A stretch of 64,000 nt of DNA. It comes from Cinclus cinclus. Lineage: Eukaryota > Chordata > Aves > Passeriformes > Cinclidae. Each line of letters begins with the position of its first letter. Within the stretch, counting starts at the first letter, position 1. Below the pieces are notes generated by a model, which ran no database searches, was not told the DNA's origin, and saw nothing but the letters and a program-made list of their open reading frames with translations. Where the stretch lies: positions 89,896,259 through 89,960,258 of the forward strand of contig NC_085047.1 in NCBI RefSeq assembly GCF_963662255.1, written 5' to 3'. Shown here piece after piece: positions 28,762-41,587 of this stretch. A program made the position numbers and the translations under genes.

Positions 28762-31700
28762 GTGAGTGGTTCAAGTTCAATGGTTATTGTAGCAATTTAA
28801 GATAACAAGTGAACTGAATGTATTGCTTGGTTTTGGCTTTTATGTAATAGCAGTGTAGTGGTGATTTTTTTTGAATTTTGTTTAAACTGCTGGATGAATA
28901 ATTAAATAGCATGTCTTTTTCTGTCATTGATCTGGGGCAAATAAGTTTTAGCTCTTTCTTTCAGAAAAAAGAAAACAAGAAAAAATGATAGATTCAGACT
29001 ATTAATTAAGAACTAGATATTGCTTCCACTGTTTTATGGCTTCTGTCTCCAGATACCCACTACTTTGACTTGGGCTATTTTCCCCTGAAGGTGCTGCCTG
29101 AAAGCACAACCTGATGGTATGGGAAGTATGGAGGAGAAGCAGTCATCCATAAACCATGGAGGGGCAGGCTTCGTGTTATTCTCTGATTGAATTCTAGAAA
29201 CTAAGTAATAGCTTTGAAAGTGTTGAGTATTGAAAGTATTGAGTGGAAAGAAAGTTTTTGTGTTTTCTGTGAGAGCAGAAGAGAATTGCATTCAGCGTCT
29301 TCCTAGGCTGGCTCTGAAGATCTGAGATAATCTAATGAAGCTGATGTTCCTGTTGAAATCTTTTTGTGGTAGAGTTTTGCTAAGTTCTTCCTTTTAATTT
29401 GTGTACCCTGTTGTCAGTATCTGGTAGCTGTAGTTGATCTCTGTGGCTTAGTAGGAATTTATTAACAGAAACCTTTAATGAATTTAATAAACCTCATTAG
29501 AAGTGTACCAAAAAATAAAAGTAAAATGACAGAACTCTGAATAAACATTCAGCACTGTAGTAGCTGCAGCATGGAATCTTGGATTTGTTACTTCTTACTC
29601 AAATTCTCTGTTTTTAAAACAAAAGTAATGTTACCTTCTTCGGGGGAAGTTATGAAGTCCAATTATTGACCTTTTGGAACCTTGTGTGTGCCTTGATATT
29701 TGCTGCAAGTTCTGTTAAATGCTTGTTCAATTAAGCGTTATGAGATATTGGAATTAGATTTATTTATTCAATAAAGTGAAGGTGAACCAGTTACAATTAA
29801 AAATGCAATCCAGTCTTAACTATAAAGTCTCCATATGTTTTTGCAAATGATTGATATTCCTTTAAACTGAAACTGAAATTCTGAAGTAATACTGAGATAG
29901 TGGACTTTTGCACTATATTTTCAAGGTATCTGATATATGCCTTTAAATGTACAGAAAAAACGTATAACCCTGGTATAACAGATCAGTGTAACCTTGAACT
30001 TTTCAGCGTTTAAAGACTAATAGTGAGAAACCTTTTGTACCAGTTTTCTGGAGTAGACATTGCAGTAAGTTTTCTTTAATGGTTTTTTCTATGTTGTATA
30101 GGTAGAAAAATCAAAATGTTCTTGAAAGAACTGCTAATGCAAAAACAAAATAAGTACACAATCCTAAAGCAAATGATTGATCAAGCTGTTGACACAGGCA
30201 TTGTGAAATTATTTTTCTGCAATAATTTCTTCTCAGAATTAAGCTGGTAATTTATTGACTATGAACTAAATTATGTATTTATTTCAAATGTGTAATATAA
30301 AACACATTAGAGTTTTATTTTTGGAATCTCTTTCTTGTCCTTTTTTATAATAGTTTTAGGTTAAATGTTCAGTGAAAATAATTTTAAAAATAGTCCACGG
30401 CTCACTTAAAGGAAATAGGCGTCTGAAATCTTGATTATGTACTTAGTCATCTCTATTTCTATTGAGTAATTTTCTTTTTACTCTTTAATCCAATAAATGT
30501 GGAGGATAACCAGACATGCTTGAAGTGGAGTGCTTTCTACCAGGTGAAGTTTTTATGTATTTTGCCAAGAGGCAGTAAATCCATAGCAGCTCACTGCAAG
30601 GAGGTGAGGAAGAACTACTTGGACATGTCAGTTGGTTGGGAGTGTAAGGAGTATCTCTCTTTTTCTGTCTTTTTTCCCCCCTTTTGAATTGAAGAATGAG
30701 TACCATGATTATTTGCTGTGTACAATTAGACCACACTCAGTTTCAGTAACAAAATTAAATCAAACTGTATTAATATTATATGCCTTTTTCCATCCTTTTT
30801 GTGCTTATTTCTGATGGACTGTATTCAGCTTGGTAAATATGTGAATATTCAAAACCTGGAGCATTCTAATGCTGTTCCCAAAAGGAAATGAATGCCTAGG
30901 TGTAGGTTCAGTAAAGCCTACATTTGTAATGCGTTGTTGAACCACAACATGGTAAACCTTTGGCCCTTTGAAAAGGAAATGAAATTGGCAACAAAGTAAA
31001 TTTTCAGAAATTACACTCAAAGTCCTTAAACTTCACCTAACTGCAGGCAATCATGTATCCTTACAGCATTTTGTTGTGGTTATCAAGGTCTGCCAGGTCT
31101 TTTCAGTAGCTGGGCAAGCTGGCTTTTTTCAGTTGTTTGCTTTCCTCTTTCCTCCATCATATTTTATGCAGTAGTATTCTGTATTTTTGAACTTGTCCCT
31201 CATTCATTTGCAGTAATTGAATCAAAACCAAAATCTTATACTGTATTTTCACAATAAAGTATTTTGAAATGTGGTTGCAATATTGATATGTGTGTTGAGC
31301 ATTTTGTATTTTAGATGAAAATTTTATAAGAAATGTTCTGTGATTTTTTTGAGACTTGATACACTTGTATGGAATGATTGGTTCTTTAGGGTTATCTCTG
31401 TACATGGGAGGGAGATTATTTGATGAGATCAGAAGCAAACCAGTAGGAGTAAAGTTACTTAAGTCCTCATACTCACCAGATTTGTTGAAGGTCACAGTAC
31501 CATAGCATAGAACAGAAATCCTTGTCTGTAAAGATTCTCAGAGCAGCCATGGTAGAGATGAGCCCTGGCAGACTGATCCTCCTCCTCTGAGAGCAAAAAG
31601 CAACATAGATATTTTAACTTGATGGAACTGTTTGTGATGCTGTATCAGAATATTTCTTGGTATTTTCCTGTGATTTAGCATGTTTGGAGTTGTTAATTTT

Positions 31701-34700
31701 TGGTATTTTATAAACCAAGGAAAATTGTACCTATTCTCAGTGTTTCATATGAGTTAGTTGTGGGAAACTTTTGAGTCTGACAGCTATGAAGAGAATGAAG
31801 GGTATGTGCTGAGTGGATGTCTGGATTCCTTTCCCTTAAAAAAAAAATCTGTAATTATGCCAGTTATCCCAGGTGCCCAAAGTGATTGTAAGACTTTGAA
31901 TGCAACTCCAGTGTTATTTAAATATATTTACAGATATTTAGTATAATGAATGAATTTATAGGATACTGCCTGTTATGTTATGCTAGTGGCATAATGCTTT
32001 CTAACCTATAGTTGAGGACAGTGGGGAAGAAAACTTTCAGCCCACTCTTAACACTTCCATTACCACAGGTACACACCTGGAATAAATTGATCTTCCCTGA
32101 ATTACATTATTTTAATATTTATTTTTTTTTAGATTTTTCTTGACTGCATTTTTTCTGTTTCTCTTTGTAGTAATTGTAGTCCTTTGCTTCAGCTATAGGC
32201 GTGTTTTAATTTAATAATAATATGAAAGCTAAGAATCATTTGTCTAACTTTTTCCAGTTTTGATAGTTTCAGGTACAACTCATGTTTGTAGATATCAGCA
32301 GTGCAGCCCACAAATGTCCTTTGCAGTGTGCTTTAACTGCAGTCCGTATGGATTTGTCATCAGAAAACACTGCACAGCTTTCATCAATACAGGAAAATTA
32401 ATTTCAGTGAAAACATAACAATAACCACATTTTTTTTTTTGTCATGGGAGCAGTTATGGCATATGATAGCCAGTGTGGACTTTGTCTTGTCATCCAGCAT
32501 GTCAGATTTTCTGAGCAAAATGGTTTGGTGTATTATCTAGGTGTTGAAATTGGTGAATGTCACAGAGAAGAATATTTAAAAGTTAGTGTGGTGTATTTCT
32601 TGTGGAATTCTGTTTCTAATAACTTGGTTAATTAATCTTGGATTACAGTTACCATTTGCACTGTAGTAACAAAGCTCCAATTGTACTAAGCAGAGAGGAC
32701 TGAGAAAATGAGCTTGTCCTGTTGTTTATTTTTTAAGCCAGTAGCAACACAAAACATAGAAAACCATGTATACGGATGCAAACCTTTTGCAGTTTTTCTT
32801 TTCCTAATTTTGAGAGCCTTATTTTAAGACATCACAGGTTCCTTGCAGTCATGTGGATTTATCGTCGCTTTCCTTTGTACTGTCTCTTCACACCCTTTGG
32901 TTTCAGGGATTGCCTGCAGCTCTCATCCCACCTTACTTTGGAGGCTGTTGTTTGTGTCAGCTGCTCTTAATTGTTCCCTGAAACAGAGCCTTGGTGTCGC
33001 CTATTTTTTACCTGCTCCATCCTCTCTTCTATCCTCCCACCTTTCTTTTAAATGATCTTTCTCCTGATTTTTGATTCAGCAGCTCTATGTGTAATTCTTC
33101 CAGGTACTGTTGTTCCACTCAGACTATTTTTTTCCCCCTCACTCATTTGGGTTCTTGAATTTTTGTAGCATGCCTTTTCCTTGTGATTGCTTGTTCACCT
33201 CTTCCTACCAATATTTAAAATTTATCAGTAGTCTGACATTTTTTTTTTTTAATGTGCAATACCGTCATCTTAACAGACAGGTTCCTCTATGTGAACTAGA
33301 AATTTGCCTCATGTAAGCAGCTACAGCAGGTGATATTGGAGAGATTATTTCCCTGAAGCAGCAGGTAGTTGGGGGAATCCAAATTTTCCCAAGAGGCTGA
33401 TTTTGTATTCTCTATCTTGCACCAAAATCTATAACTCTTAGCACATTCCCTGATATACTCTGTCTCATACCATTAGTTTTTTTGGTTATCACATAACAGC
33501 CCCAAAAATGCTGTTGAATGGGGGTTAAACTTTTCTTTATATTTGATCTCTGAATTTGTTTTTCAAGATTAAACAGTCAGAGTATTAGTTTTCATTGCTT
33601 AGTTCTCTCTGAAGATTACTGAATGGTATTTTCTGCCAGCCCTGGATTTGCACAGGATGTGGAAAGGTCTGTTCCATTATTGCTGGAGAAGAGGGCTTGT
33701 TTGTGATGGTGAAGATATGAATGCATGGTAATGCGAAACATCTCAAAATGAAAGGGTGTTGACATCCCTGCTTGAATTTTGCTTGCAAAACTTGTGTGTG
33801 TAATTATGTTTATAAAATTGGTTTTGGACCTACCTCATATGCAAGGCATTGACAATTGTGCTCCATAGAATTTGAATTTACTGTCAAGGATGATGGAAGC
33901 TAGCATTCTCAGCTGCTGATTTGCACTTGAGATGCTCTTTGGATGCATGGCTGCTGTAACATACTTTCTGACTGCAGTAAATGACTGAAACTTCAGGAAC
34001 TCTTGTACTATGAGCTGTAAGTCTTCTTCCATGTGACTGCTCACACATCATTAAGTGGACAAAATGGGGGTGTCTCATTTGTGTGCTGGGCTTATGTCCA
34101 CTGTGTGAAGAGCAGCTGCTGCTTTGTATTCTTCAGGAAAAAAAGTGATGGCAGAGAGATCAGAAGCCTGCTGATTGTTATGACCTGCTTCCTGCCTGTG
34201 GTTTAGGAGAAGGGGAGAAAAATGACAGCATAAAGCAGGTCACTGGACAGCTGAATATTCTGGCTTGTAGATGGTAGCTGGACATTTTGGCATTTCCACA
34301 TCCCGAGTCCGTACCCTAATTAACCCTGCAAAATTCTTGAAAATAAGAGAAACAAAACCGAGGCCAATATTTGATGAAATTACATGGTGCTGCTTAGCTT
34401 TACAGACTGTAGCTTGGTTTTAGGGTGGAGTTTTTTGAGCCTAAATGTATTTATTCCACACTAGAGGAGCAGGATCAAGGCATCAAATAACAATTCAGAC
34501 TCTATGGTTAAAGTTCCACATTTCAGACCTGTGGAATTTTCCTGTTTTTTCCTTTATTTAATCTTTGTTCTTGTACAGATGTTAATCCTCACAGTCTCTA
34601 TCCATGCTTAGAAATTATTTGGCTCCTATTATTCCCCTTTCATTTTTATTGATTCATTTTATTGTTATCTGGCAGGAGTAAAGAGGAAAATGTGTCTGTG

Positions 34701-36574
34701 AGTTTGTGAGGGTAGCATGTCTCATCAGTGCAAGAGTACATAACATTTCTGGGTGAAAGGGAATGCGATGTAGCAGCCAAACCCAAATGTTTAATTTTAA
34801 ACCAAGTTATTGCAGGGAGGTTTTATTCAGGAAAAACAAGCTTTGGAGAAATTTGACAGAAAATAAAAATAATAGGAGGAGATTTAAAGGTGTTTGGAAG
34901 TACTCCATTTTGGTCAAGCACTGAAGGTGAGAGTAGGAATAAAGGAAGATGAGAGTCTGGCACCATGAGGCAATGTTTGTCCCTCTCAAATGTATATTTT
35001 GCTCTTAGAAATGTGGATTTTTCTAATTGCTTGTTTTTGGTTATGGGTAACTTTTTATGGAAAAGATCACATATTCATTCCTACAGTGAAAATTTACTTT
35101 CAGAAGCTTATTTGTTTGAGCAGCAGATCTGGTGCAATGGAAAATTGTGTTGGGATAATAGCAGTGGAACAACTTTTGAGGCTCTCTGTGTAAGCTGTCT
35201 TAGAGCAGCTGGCACCTGAACTGCACCATAAGAGCTCAGAATAAGGAGCATATTCCTAACATGCTTACAACAGCATGTGTTCTCTGGAGCACTCCTGGGG
35301 TTTTAGAAGAAGGGTTTTTGGAAAATCCCCTTTCATCCTCTTCCTTCTTCTGTGATAGGTGTTTCTTTCTTGTCTTTGTGTCCCTCTCCATCAAGTGAGG
35401 AATTAGCAATAGCTAGCTGCTCTAATTGTGCAGCAGAGCACTCACAAGTACATTTTTTGGAAGAGCTCCTCATTTAAACTGGAGGAAGATATGCAAGAAA
35501 TAATTTGATTGAAATAAATGAACACTACCGACAATCCAGACCAAAAATGTGGTCTTGGCTTTAAATTTAAAGCATTCTTTAAAAGTTGTAGAACAAGTCC
35601 TTTTGAAACCTGTTTTGTTTGGAGGGATAGTGTTTCCTCTGCATGTGTTTTGGGGGCAGTAAGAGAGGATTACTGTATTGACTCTGAAGTGCTGTTAAAT
35701 GGAAGAATAAATAATTTAAAGGGGAGACTGGGATTGCCATTTTTTGCCTAGGCTTATACTTTCTTGGGTAGCACAGCAGTCAGTGTGACTGACGAGAGAC
35801 TTGTGAAGCTAAAGCATTCACTCACATCTCATAAAAGATTCAAGAGTGTTTCTTTATTTAAATTGTGCTTTTGCTGGGTACATGTCCTATCAGGAAATTA
35901 AAAGCATAGCTTTCTGAGTAACTATCTCATGTTCCAGTCTTTTTCAGGAAGATGTACCGATTTATACAGGAACAAATTTAATACTATTAGCTGTCTCTTA
36001 ATGAAATCTAACACTCCATCTTTCAAGCTGCCTCTTTGGTTACATGCATAAGCACAGAATCAAGAATGGTATCTTATGTCCAATGATTATTTTTACCTGT
36101 ACTATGCAAAGACCCTGCTTCTAGGAAGTAGCTTTTTTGCCTGAGAAACCCTCCTAGATATGAGAAATAGGTGTTCATTAACCCAAATCCAGTTTTGGAA
36201 CTCTGCCTTGTGATTTAAATTCAGAAGTATCTTTCTCCCCCCCATTCCCCCATTGCTACATGCACCCTTTGATATTGGATAAAAATTGTGGTCCAGGTGA
36301 CTTGGTAAGAAAATCCAGAAATCTAAGAATTTATTTAGCATTCCAAATGACAGTAAACTGGAAAGCTTATGGGAGCAGAGTCTGAACAGGACCTTTAAAT
36401 TACTTAGTGAACTGTGAACTAGAAAGTTTAAAATATTGTAACAATTAAAATAGTTTTCTCACTTTCCTACTGTTATGAGGTAGATTGATGTGGGGCGATG
36501 TTTTGGAATAGCAAAGGATAAATTGCTTAAGACTGCAGAGTGAGTGTTGTCTAGGAATGGACAATATATGATTT

Positions 36575-36587
36575 CCCCCCCCCCCCC
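36575..36587 (+). repeat. C13 homopolymer
   Basis: A run of 13 C on the + strand (G13 on -), unusual in this AT-rich setting. Confidence 0.95.
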
Positions 36588-38268
36588 TTAAAAACTTTAG
36601 GAATAAATGGGTTTTGAGCTGAACAAACATCTCTTTCTCTTTCTAGTTAAAAAGTGAATATATGGCTTTTCCATTGGGGGACAGAAGGTCAGCGGTTCAA
36701 TTTTATTTTCAGTATTTTATAGGCAGTTTAAAGTGAAATCCCTTGAAAAGTAGGTAGCAGTGTTTCAAGGGATTAGCAGTAAAATGTAGCAATCCACAAT
36801 GATTCTGAGCTTTGTCCTTCTGTGTGAGATCAAGGTTAAACTTCTTATGTCTGAGGACTGTTCTTTGTTTATACAATACGTAAATGTGCTAATACATCTA
36901 GTGAAGTATAACTCCTGCATTGAAAGTTTGAGCTATGGGAAAAGAAGCAGCAGTGGAAGCAAATCTTTCAAACACTTTATTATTTGAAATCTCGAAAGAA
37001 ATTCAAGGATGTCTCTTTTATAAAATCTCACGGTGTTCACCATTCACTCAGGTTCACCATGTCCTGAGTGGCTGGCTGGTTTGATTTTGAGACGAAAGTT
37101 TTATTGATATGAAGGATCAAAGTCTGTGAACAGGAGTACACTTAGTTTGTTCTTTCACAGAGCATATATCACCAGTCTGTCATATAGCTAAGTTTACCTA
37201 AATGTTCTCTCAGTAGAGCATCTGTTTGTTTTGGTTCTTTTTCCTGGCCTTGTGTGCTTGGCTCCCTCCTACTCTGTTTTTGTAAATAATGTGGAGAGGT
37301 TGTTAGGTGTGAAATTATTGGTAATTTTGTTTTATGTAGACACCTAAGGTATGTTTTATTCCTCCTGGACTTTCCCTTCTTTTATCTTGTTTGGTTTTGG
37401 TTTCATGTGTGGAGAGAGAGCCATCCAGAGCAACAGCAACAAACATTAAGCTTCTCTGTGTATCTTTGCAGAAATACCAAAGCACCCATTAACCCATGCA
37501 GAGTTGTGGTTATTAATCATTGCTGCTGTTTTAGAGGTGAGATGAGGTCTCTTTTCCCAAAGTTTTCATTAGGGTCATAGAGTTTATTAACTGCATCATT
37601 TTTCTGGAACTGATTTAAAAAAAATCATACGCAGCCAACAAAAATGGGCCGAAAATGCTGCCACCTTCCTGTTTGTCTCGTGTTGTTGGCAGTCAAGAGG
37701 TCTGAAGATGTTCTCTCTGCACAGTCTGGGTTTCATCACTTCTGTCTAGAATGTACCGTTGTTCTTGATTGCCTTCAAAATAAAGCAAGAAGACTTTTGC
37801 ACTAATAGTGGAAAAAGTCACCACAGGTTGGGGTCATTCACAGTTGCTGCATCTGCATTAGGCTGCTTATGGAGGCAGAAAAAAAACTTGCAGCTGCTGC
37901 TTGTGCTTGCCTGAGCCCTGCCCTACTGCTGGGGGTTGCAGCAGCAGGTGCTGGAAAGGGAGGTTGAAGGCAGATGGCACAAGCACAGGGAGGGTAAAGG
38001 CTGGAGGAAGGGCTTGGCCTAGGAAGAGGGATATTAGCCAACTGTCTGTTATTTGAGTTGCTTTATATTCAGACATTATTATTTTTTTCTCATCTTTCAA
38101 CAAATTAAAATCAGCAAAGATGACAGTTCACATTCTTCGTGTTTTCTGCTAAGTATATGATAAACGGGCTTGAAACTATGTGCAGTCTTGAAGATATGAA
38201 GAAATACCTTCTTCCAAAAATACTGAGATAAAACAGTAAAAATCATCTAACTACAAAAATCGTCTTTG

Positions 38269-38349
38269 TTTTTTTTTGTTTCATTTTGGGTTTGTTTTTT
38301 TGTTTGTTTGTTTTTATTGTGTTTTTGGTTTTTTTCTTTTTTTTTTTTT
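38269..38349 (+). repeat. T/G low-complexity tract
   Basis: T runs are broken by single G or GG, including TTTG units at about 38304-38314 and T13 at 38337-38349. The same style recurs at 54471-54504 and 62485-62539. Confidence 0.9.
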
Positions 38350-38644
38350 CTGCTTGGTCCCTAGAAGGTTGCTGGTACTGTCTGTTAATCTGTCCTGTTT
38401 TCTGAATGATATAGAGATAGACATTTTTTTAAAAACAACACACACCCCAAACAAACTGAAACATGTTTGCTTGGTTTTCTTAATTCCTTAAGGTTGTCAT
38501 CCCATATTTATGGAAAGATTTGAGCTAGGTTTTTCTTGCAAACCCTTTGCCTTGTGTGTTGATGGTGATAATAAAATTAGTTACAGATGTGATGAGGTGT
38601 TTTCTCTGTAATTTCTATTACTATTACTATCTATCTTCTAAGCA

Positions 38645-38653
38645 TAGGTAAGT
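38645..38653 (+). other. Possible recursive splice site (TAG|GTAAGT)
   Basis: A pyrimidine-leaning stretch (38615-38640) ends in TAG, joined directly to GTAAGT, so acceptor and donor share one junction at 38647/38648. Recursive sites of this form subdivide long vertebrate introns. It falls almost midway between the candidate leader exon donor (28762) and the coding exon acceptor (48739). A 9-mer of this type is expected about once per 130 kb, so chance is a real alternative. Confidence 0.25.
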
Positions 38654-39247
38654 TATAAGGCTCGTAGCTAGGTCTGTGTAACTGTAACATGAGCTATAAT
38701 ACCAGCTTGTTCCTGTAGAACACCAGCTTTTTGTCCTTTGAAATAGAACTTTAAATTTAAATAATCTGTCAGAAGCTGAAAACAAACACTGCCTACTTTA
38801 TGAGCGGTGTACTGTTCCAAAAAAGGGTATAGAAATATCCTTTTCAAGTAAAACATCAAAAGAGTTTTAAAAATTCAGCTTCCTGAAACAGCAGAGCGCT
38901 TATCATGTAAATAGAAAAGACTGTACTTTGTGTTATGTATTTTAAAGTCTGCCACATTGATTAAGCATTTGTATCTTGAACTGCATCAGATGAGGAAATT
39001 ATGTAGCGTAGCAGTATTACTAAGGAAAAATCTTAAAAAAATATTGGATTGGGAGGGTTAGCTTGTGTGAAAGTCACATGAAACAAGAGTGAATAGCACA
39101 TTAAATTGGAGTGTTATTGCATGATTAGTAGGCCAGAACTCAGATTTGTGTTCTGATGTTGCAGCAGCCTACCTTATAACAGCGTGGATGGCTTTTTCTT
39201 TGTACCACTGGAGAGTTAGCAGCCTAAAGTATCTGCTACTTTTCACA

Positions 39248-40460
39248 GCATCATAGAATATTTAGGGCTGGAAGGGATGTCTAAAGGTCATTTAGTCCAA
39301 CCCCCTTGCAGTGAGGAAGGACATCTTCAAGTAGATCAGGTTGCTCAGAGCCCTATCTAATCTGGCCTTGAATATTTCTAGGCATGGAGCATCTTCCACA
39401 TCTCTGGGCGAGCTATTCCAGTGTTTCACCACTCTCACTGTAAAAAAGATATATTCCTTATATCTAGTGTAAATCTGCTGTCTTTTAGTTTAAAACCATT
39501 ACCCCATTGTCCTATCCCAACAGGCCCTGCTAAAAAGTCTGTCCCCATCTTTGTTATAGCCCTCCTTTAACTCCTGGAGGATTCTATAAGGTCGTCTCTT
39601 TTCCAGGCTGAACAACCCCAACTCTGAGCCTGCCTTCACAGAAGAGGTGCTCCAGCCCACTGATCATCTTGGTGACCCTCCTTTGGACCTGCTCCAACAG
39701 GTCCTTGTCTTTCTGTGCCCTGGGCCCCAGATCTGGATGAAGTATTCTGGATGGGGTCTCACCAGAGCAGAGTAAAGGGGCAGAATTACCTTTGACCATG
39801 CTGCTTTTGATGCAGCCCAAGATGCAGTTGGCTTTCTGGGCTGCAAGTGGATATTGCTGGGTCATGTCCAAGCTTTCATCTACCAATGTTCCACAGGCCT
39901 TCTCTATAGGGTTGCTCTCAATCCCTGCATCCCCCAGCCTTGTACTGATACAGACTAGCCCTGACCCAGGCACAGTACCTTGTACTTGTCCCTTTTGAAC
40001 CTCCTCAGATGTCCATGGGCCAGTTCTTGAGCTTGTCCATGTCCCTCTGGATGGCATCCCAGGCTGCAGTTTTGTCAACCATAGTTTGGTGTTTATGTAG
40101 GCTTGCTGAGGATGTGCTCAATTCCCCCATCTGTGTCACCGATGAAGACATTGAACAGTGCTGATCAGTGGCAAGTGCAATATAGACTTGCACTTATTTC
40201 CATCTAGACACTGAGCCATTGATCAATGTCCAAATACCCTCTGGATGTGAACATCCAGCCAGTTCCTCATCCACTGAGTAATCTATGCATCAAATCCATA
40301 TCTCTCCAATGTAGAGAGAAGGAGGTTGTGGGGGACTGCGTCAAAGGCCTTCCTGGAGTCCAGACAGATGTCTGTAGCCTTTCCATTATCCACAGTTGAA
40401 GGCACTCCATCATAGAAGGCCACTGAGTTGGTTAGGTAGCGCTTGCATTTGGTGAAGCCA
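39248..40460 (-). mobile_element. CR1 non-LTR retrotransposon (LINE), 5'-truncated and decayed
   Basis: On the - strand this reads as the 3' part of a CR1 element. The low-coordinate end holds the CR1 3' terminus: read on +, CATCATAGAAT, then GGCTGGAAGGGATG, then TTAGTCCAACCCCC. Further in are the remains of the C-terminal part of the reverse-transcriptase ORF, about 39584-40078, with CR1-typical stretches such as LVDESLDM, LAAQKANCILGCIK and LLEQVQRRVTKMISGLEHL. Similarity continues with frameshifts and at least one apparent internal deletion near 40165-40190, then fades after GGTGAAGCCA at about 40460. The full element is about 4.5 kb, so roughly the last quarter is present, a usual outcome of incomplete reverse transcription. 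No clear target-site duplication is visible. It is antisense to NCK2 and cannot be active. Confidence 0.93.
39584..40078 (-). pseudogene. Remnant of the CR1 ORF2 C-terminal region (reverse transcriptase tail)
   Basis: A 164-codon open stretch on the - strand covers the C-terminal end of CR1 ORF2, downstream of the polymerase core. The middle resembles the conserved block that runs from the valine-aspartate (LVDE) motif through AAQKANxILGCIK to the block around QRRxTKMIxGLEHL. The N-terminal part of the frame and the end past GLEHL drift from the expected sequence, consistent with small frameshifting indels, and the match resumes in neighbouring frames. No endonuclease domain and no polymerase catalytic motif is present. 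It is a fossil, not a host gene. Confidence 0.8.
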
Positions 40461-41262
40461 CTTTCTTACATAACCATTAGCAATATTATTCCCATTTGAT
40501 ATTTTTCAAAGTCTTATGTTGTGTTTCTTATTGCAATTTTTGATATTGTGTGCCTCAAATTATGAGGCTGTATTAGTCTGAATAATGGGCAGCTGTGACT
40601 GTGAGGTGGCTTTGGCTTTCAAGAAAGGAAAAAAAATTATGAGCTGGAAAATTGTGCTCACTGCATACATGGTGCTTGGCAGCCTTTTCCTTTGAGGGCA
40701 TCCTCACTGCTCTTGTACAAGACAATTGTGCTACACTTCCTGCTGAAGGGCAGCTTGGAGAGCTGGAAAAACCTACAGACATCAGATACTGACATCACTA
40801 AGAATCTGGACTACAAGAAAAACATAAGTGGGTCTTGCTGAGGAGATGAAGCCTTTTTGTTTAAAACTATTTCTTTTCCTTAAATGTTGAGTTTACGTTT
40901 GAAGAGATCATTTGAAGCAGTCCCTGCTTGCTTATTTTACCCAAGCACACTTACTCATGTGACGGACATCATGAAAACTTTGCATGAGAAATTTTTTTAC
41001 AAACAGCTTTTTAGACATTCTTAGATAAACACATGAAGATTTCATTTTTGTTGAATGGTAAAATGCTGTACAGACTCCTTAGCACGAAGGATGTATTTCT
41101 GGCTGTTTCTAACATGTATTCTCTTTTATTTCTTTGTCTATATTTTTTAAAGACTTCTAAGCCACTTACAAGACAAAATAATGTACTTAAACTCTGTGCA
41201 TTGTTGGAGCTATGCAAAAATTCGTTGCCACTAAACTAGTCTTGAGGTTTCCTGTTTGCAGT

Positions 41263-41327
41263 TGTTCTGCAATGTGAGATGCAAGGTGCCAGTGCACCGG
41301 TGTTCTGCAGTGTGAGATGCAAGGTGC
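41263..41327. repeat. Imperfect direct repeat, 2 x 27 bp
   Basis: Copies at 41263-41289 and 41301-41327 differ at one base (TGTTCTGCAATG against TGTTCTGCAGTG) and are separated by 11 bp, giving a 38-bp period. The near-identity suggests a fairly recent local duplication. Confidence 0.9.
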
Positions 41328-41563
41328 ACAGAGCTGCAGCTGTATTAGAGTTTGGGATATCAGATGTGTTGGGGGCTGGGAGAGGTTAACCTTACCTAGC
41401 AGCTGTTAAAAGCATTTGGCTGCAGAAACAAACCCCAGCCCTCACACCACTGTACCTGTCAAGAGTGGCAAGCCATACCAAGGGGACAGGGTCTGAGGTG
41501 TGTGGGTAGCAAGGTTAAGTTAGTTATTACACCTCTGAATTACTGGTTAATTATGAGTGATTC

Positions 41564-41587
41564 TTTTTTTTTTTTTTTTTTTTTTTT
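41564..41587 (+). repeat. T24 homopolymer, the longest seen
   Basis: A run of 24 T on the + strand, 1.1 kb past the CR1 fragment. Read on the - strand it is a poly(A) run, but no retrocopy can be recognised upstream of it on that strand. Confidence 0.95.

Larger units (their letters stand above)
28762..39247 (+). other. Non-coding DNA, probable NCK2 leader intron
   Basis: No exon or transposon is recognised. The stretch holds T runs at 32430-32440 and 33239-33250, a C13 run at 36575-36587, a T/G low-complexity tract at 38269-38349, and a TAG|GTAAGT motif at 38645-38653 that could act as a recursive splice site. Open frames reach 112 codons (31157-31495, - strand), which is not beyond chance, and that product looks like no known protein. 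Confidence 0.6.

Noticed and set aside
31157..31495. A 112-codon open frame on the - strand
   Set aside because: Unrecognised peptide against the direction of the gene, and the sequence looks like ordinary intron.
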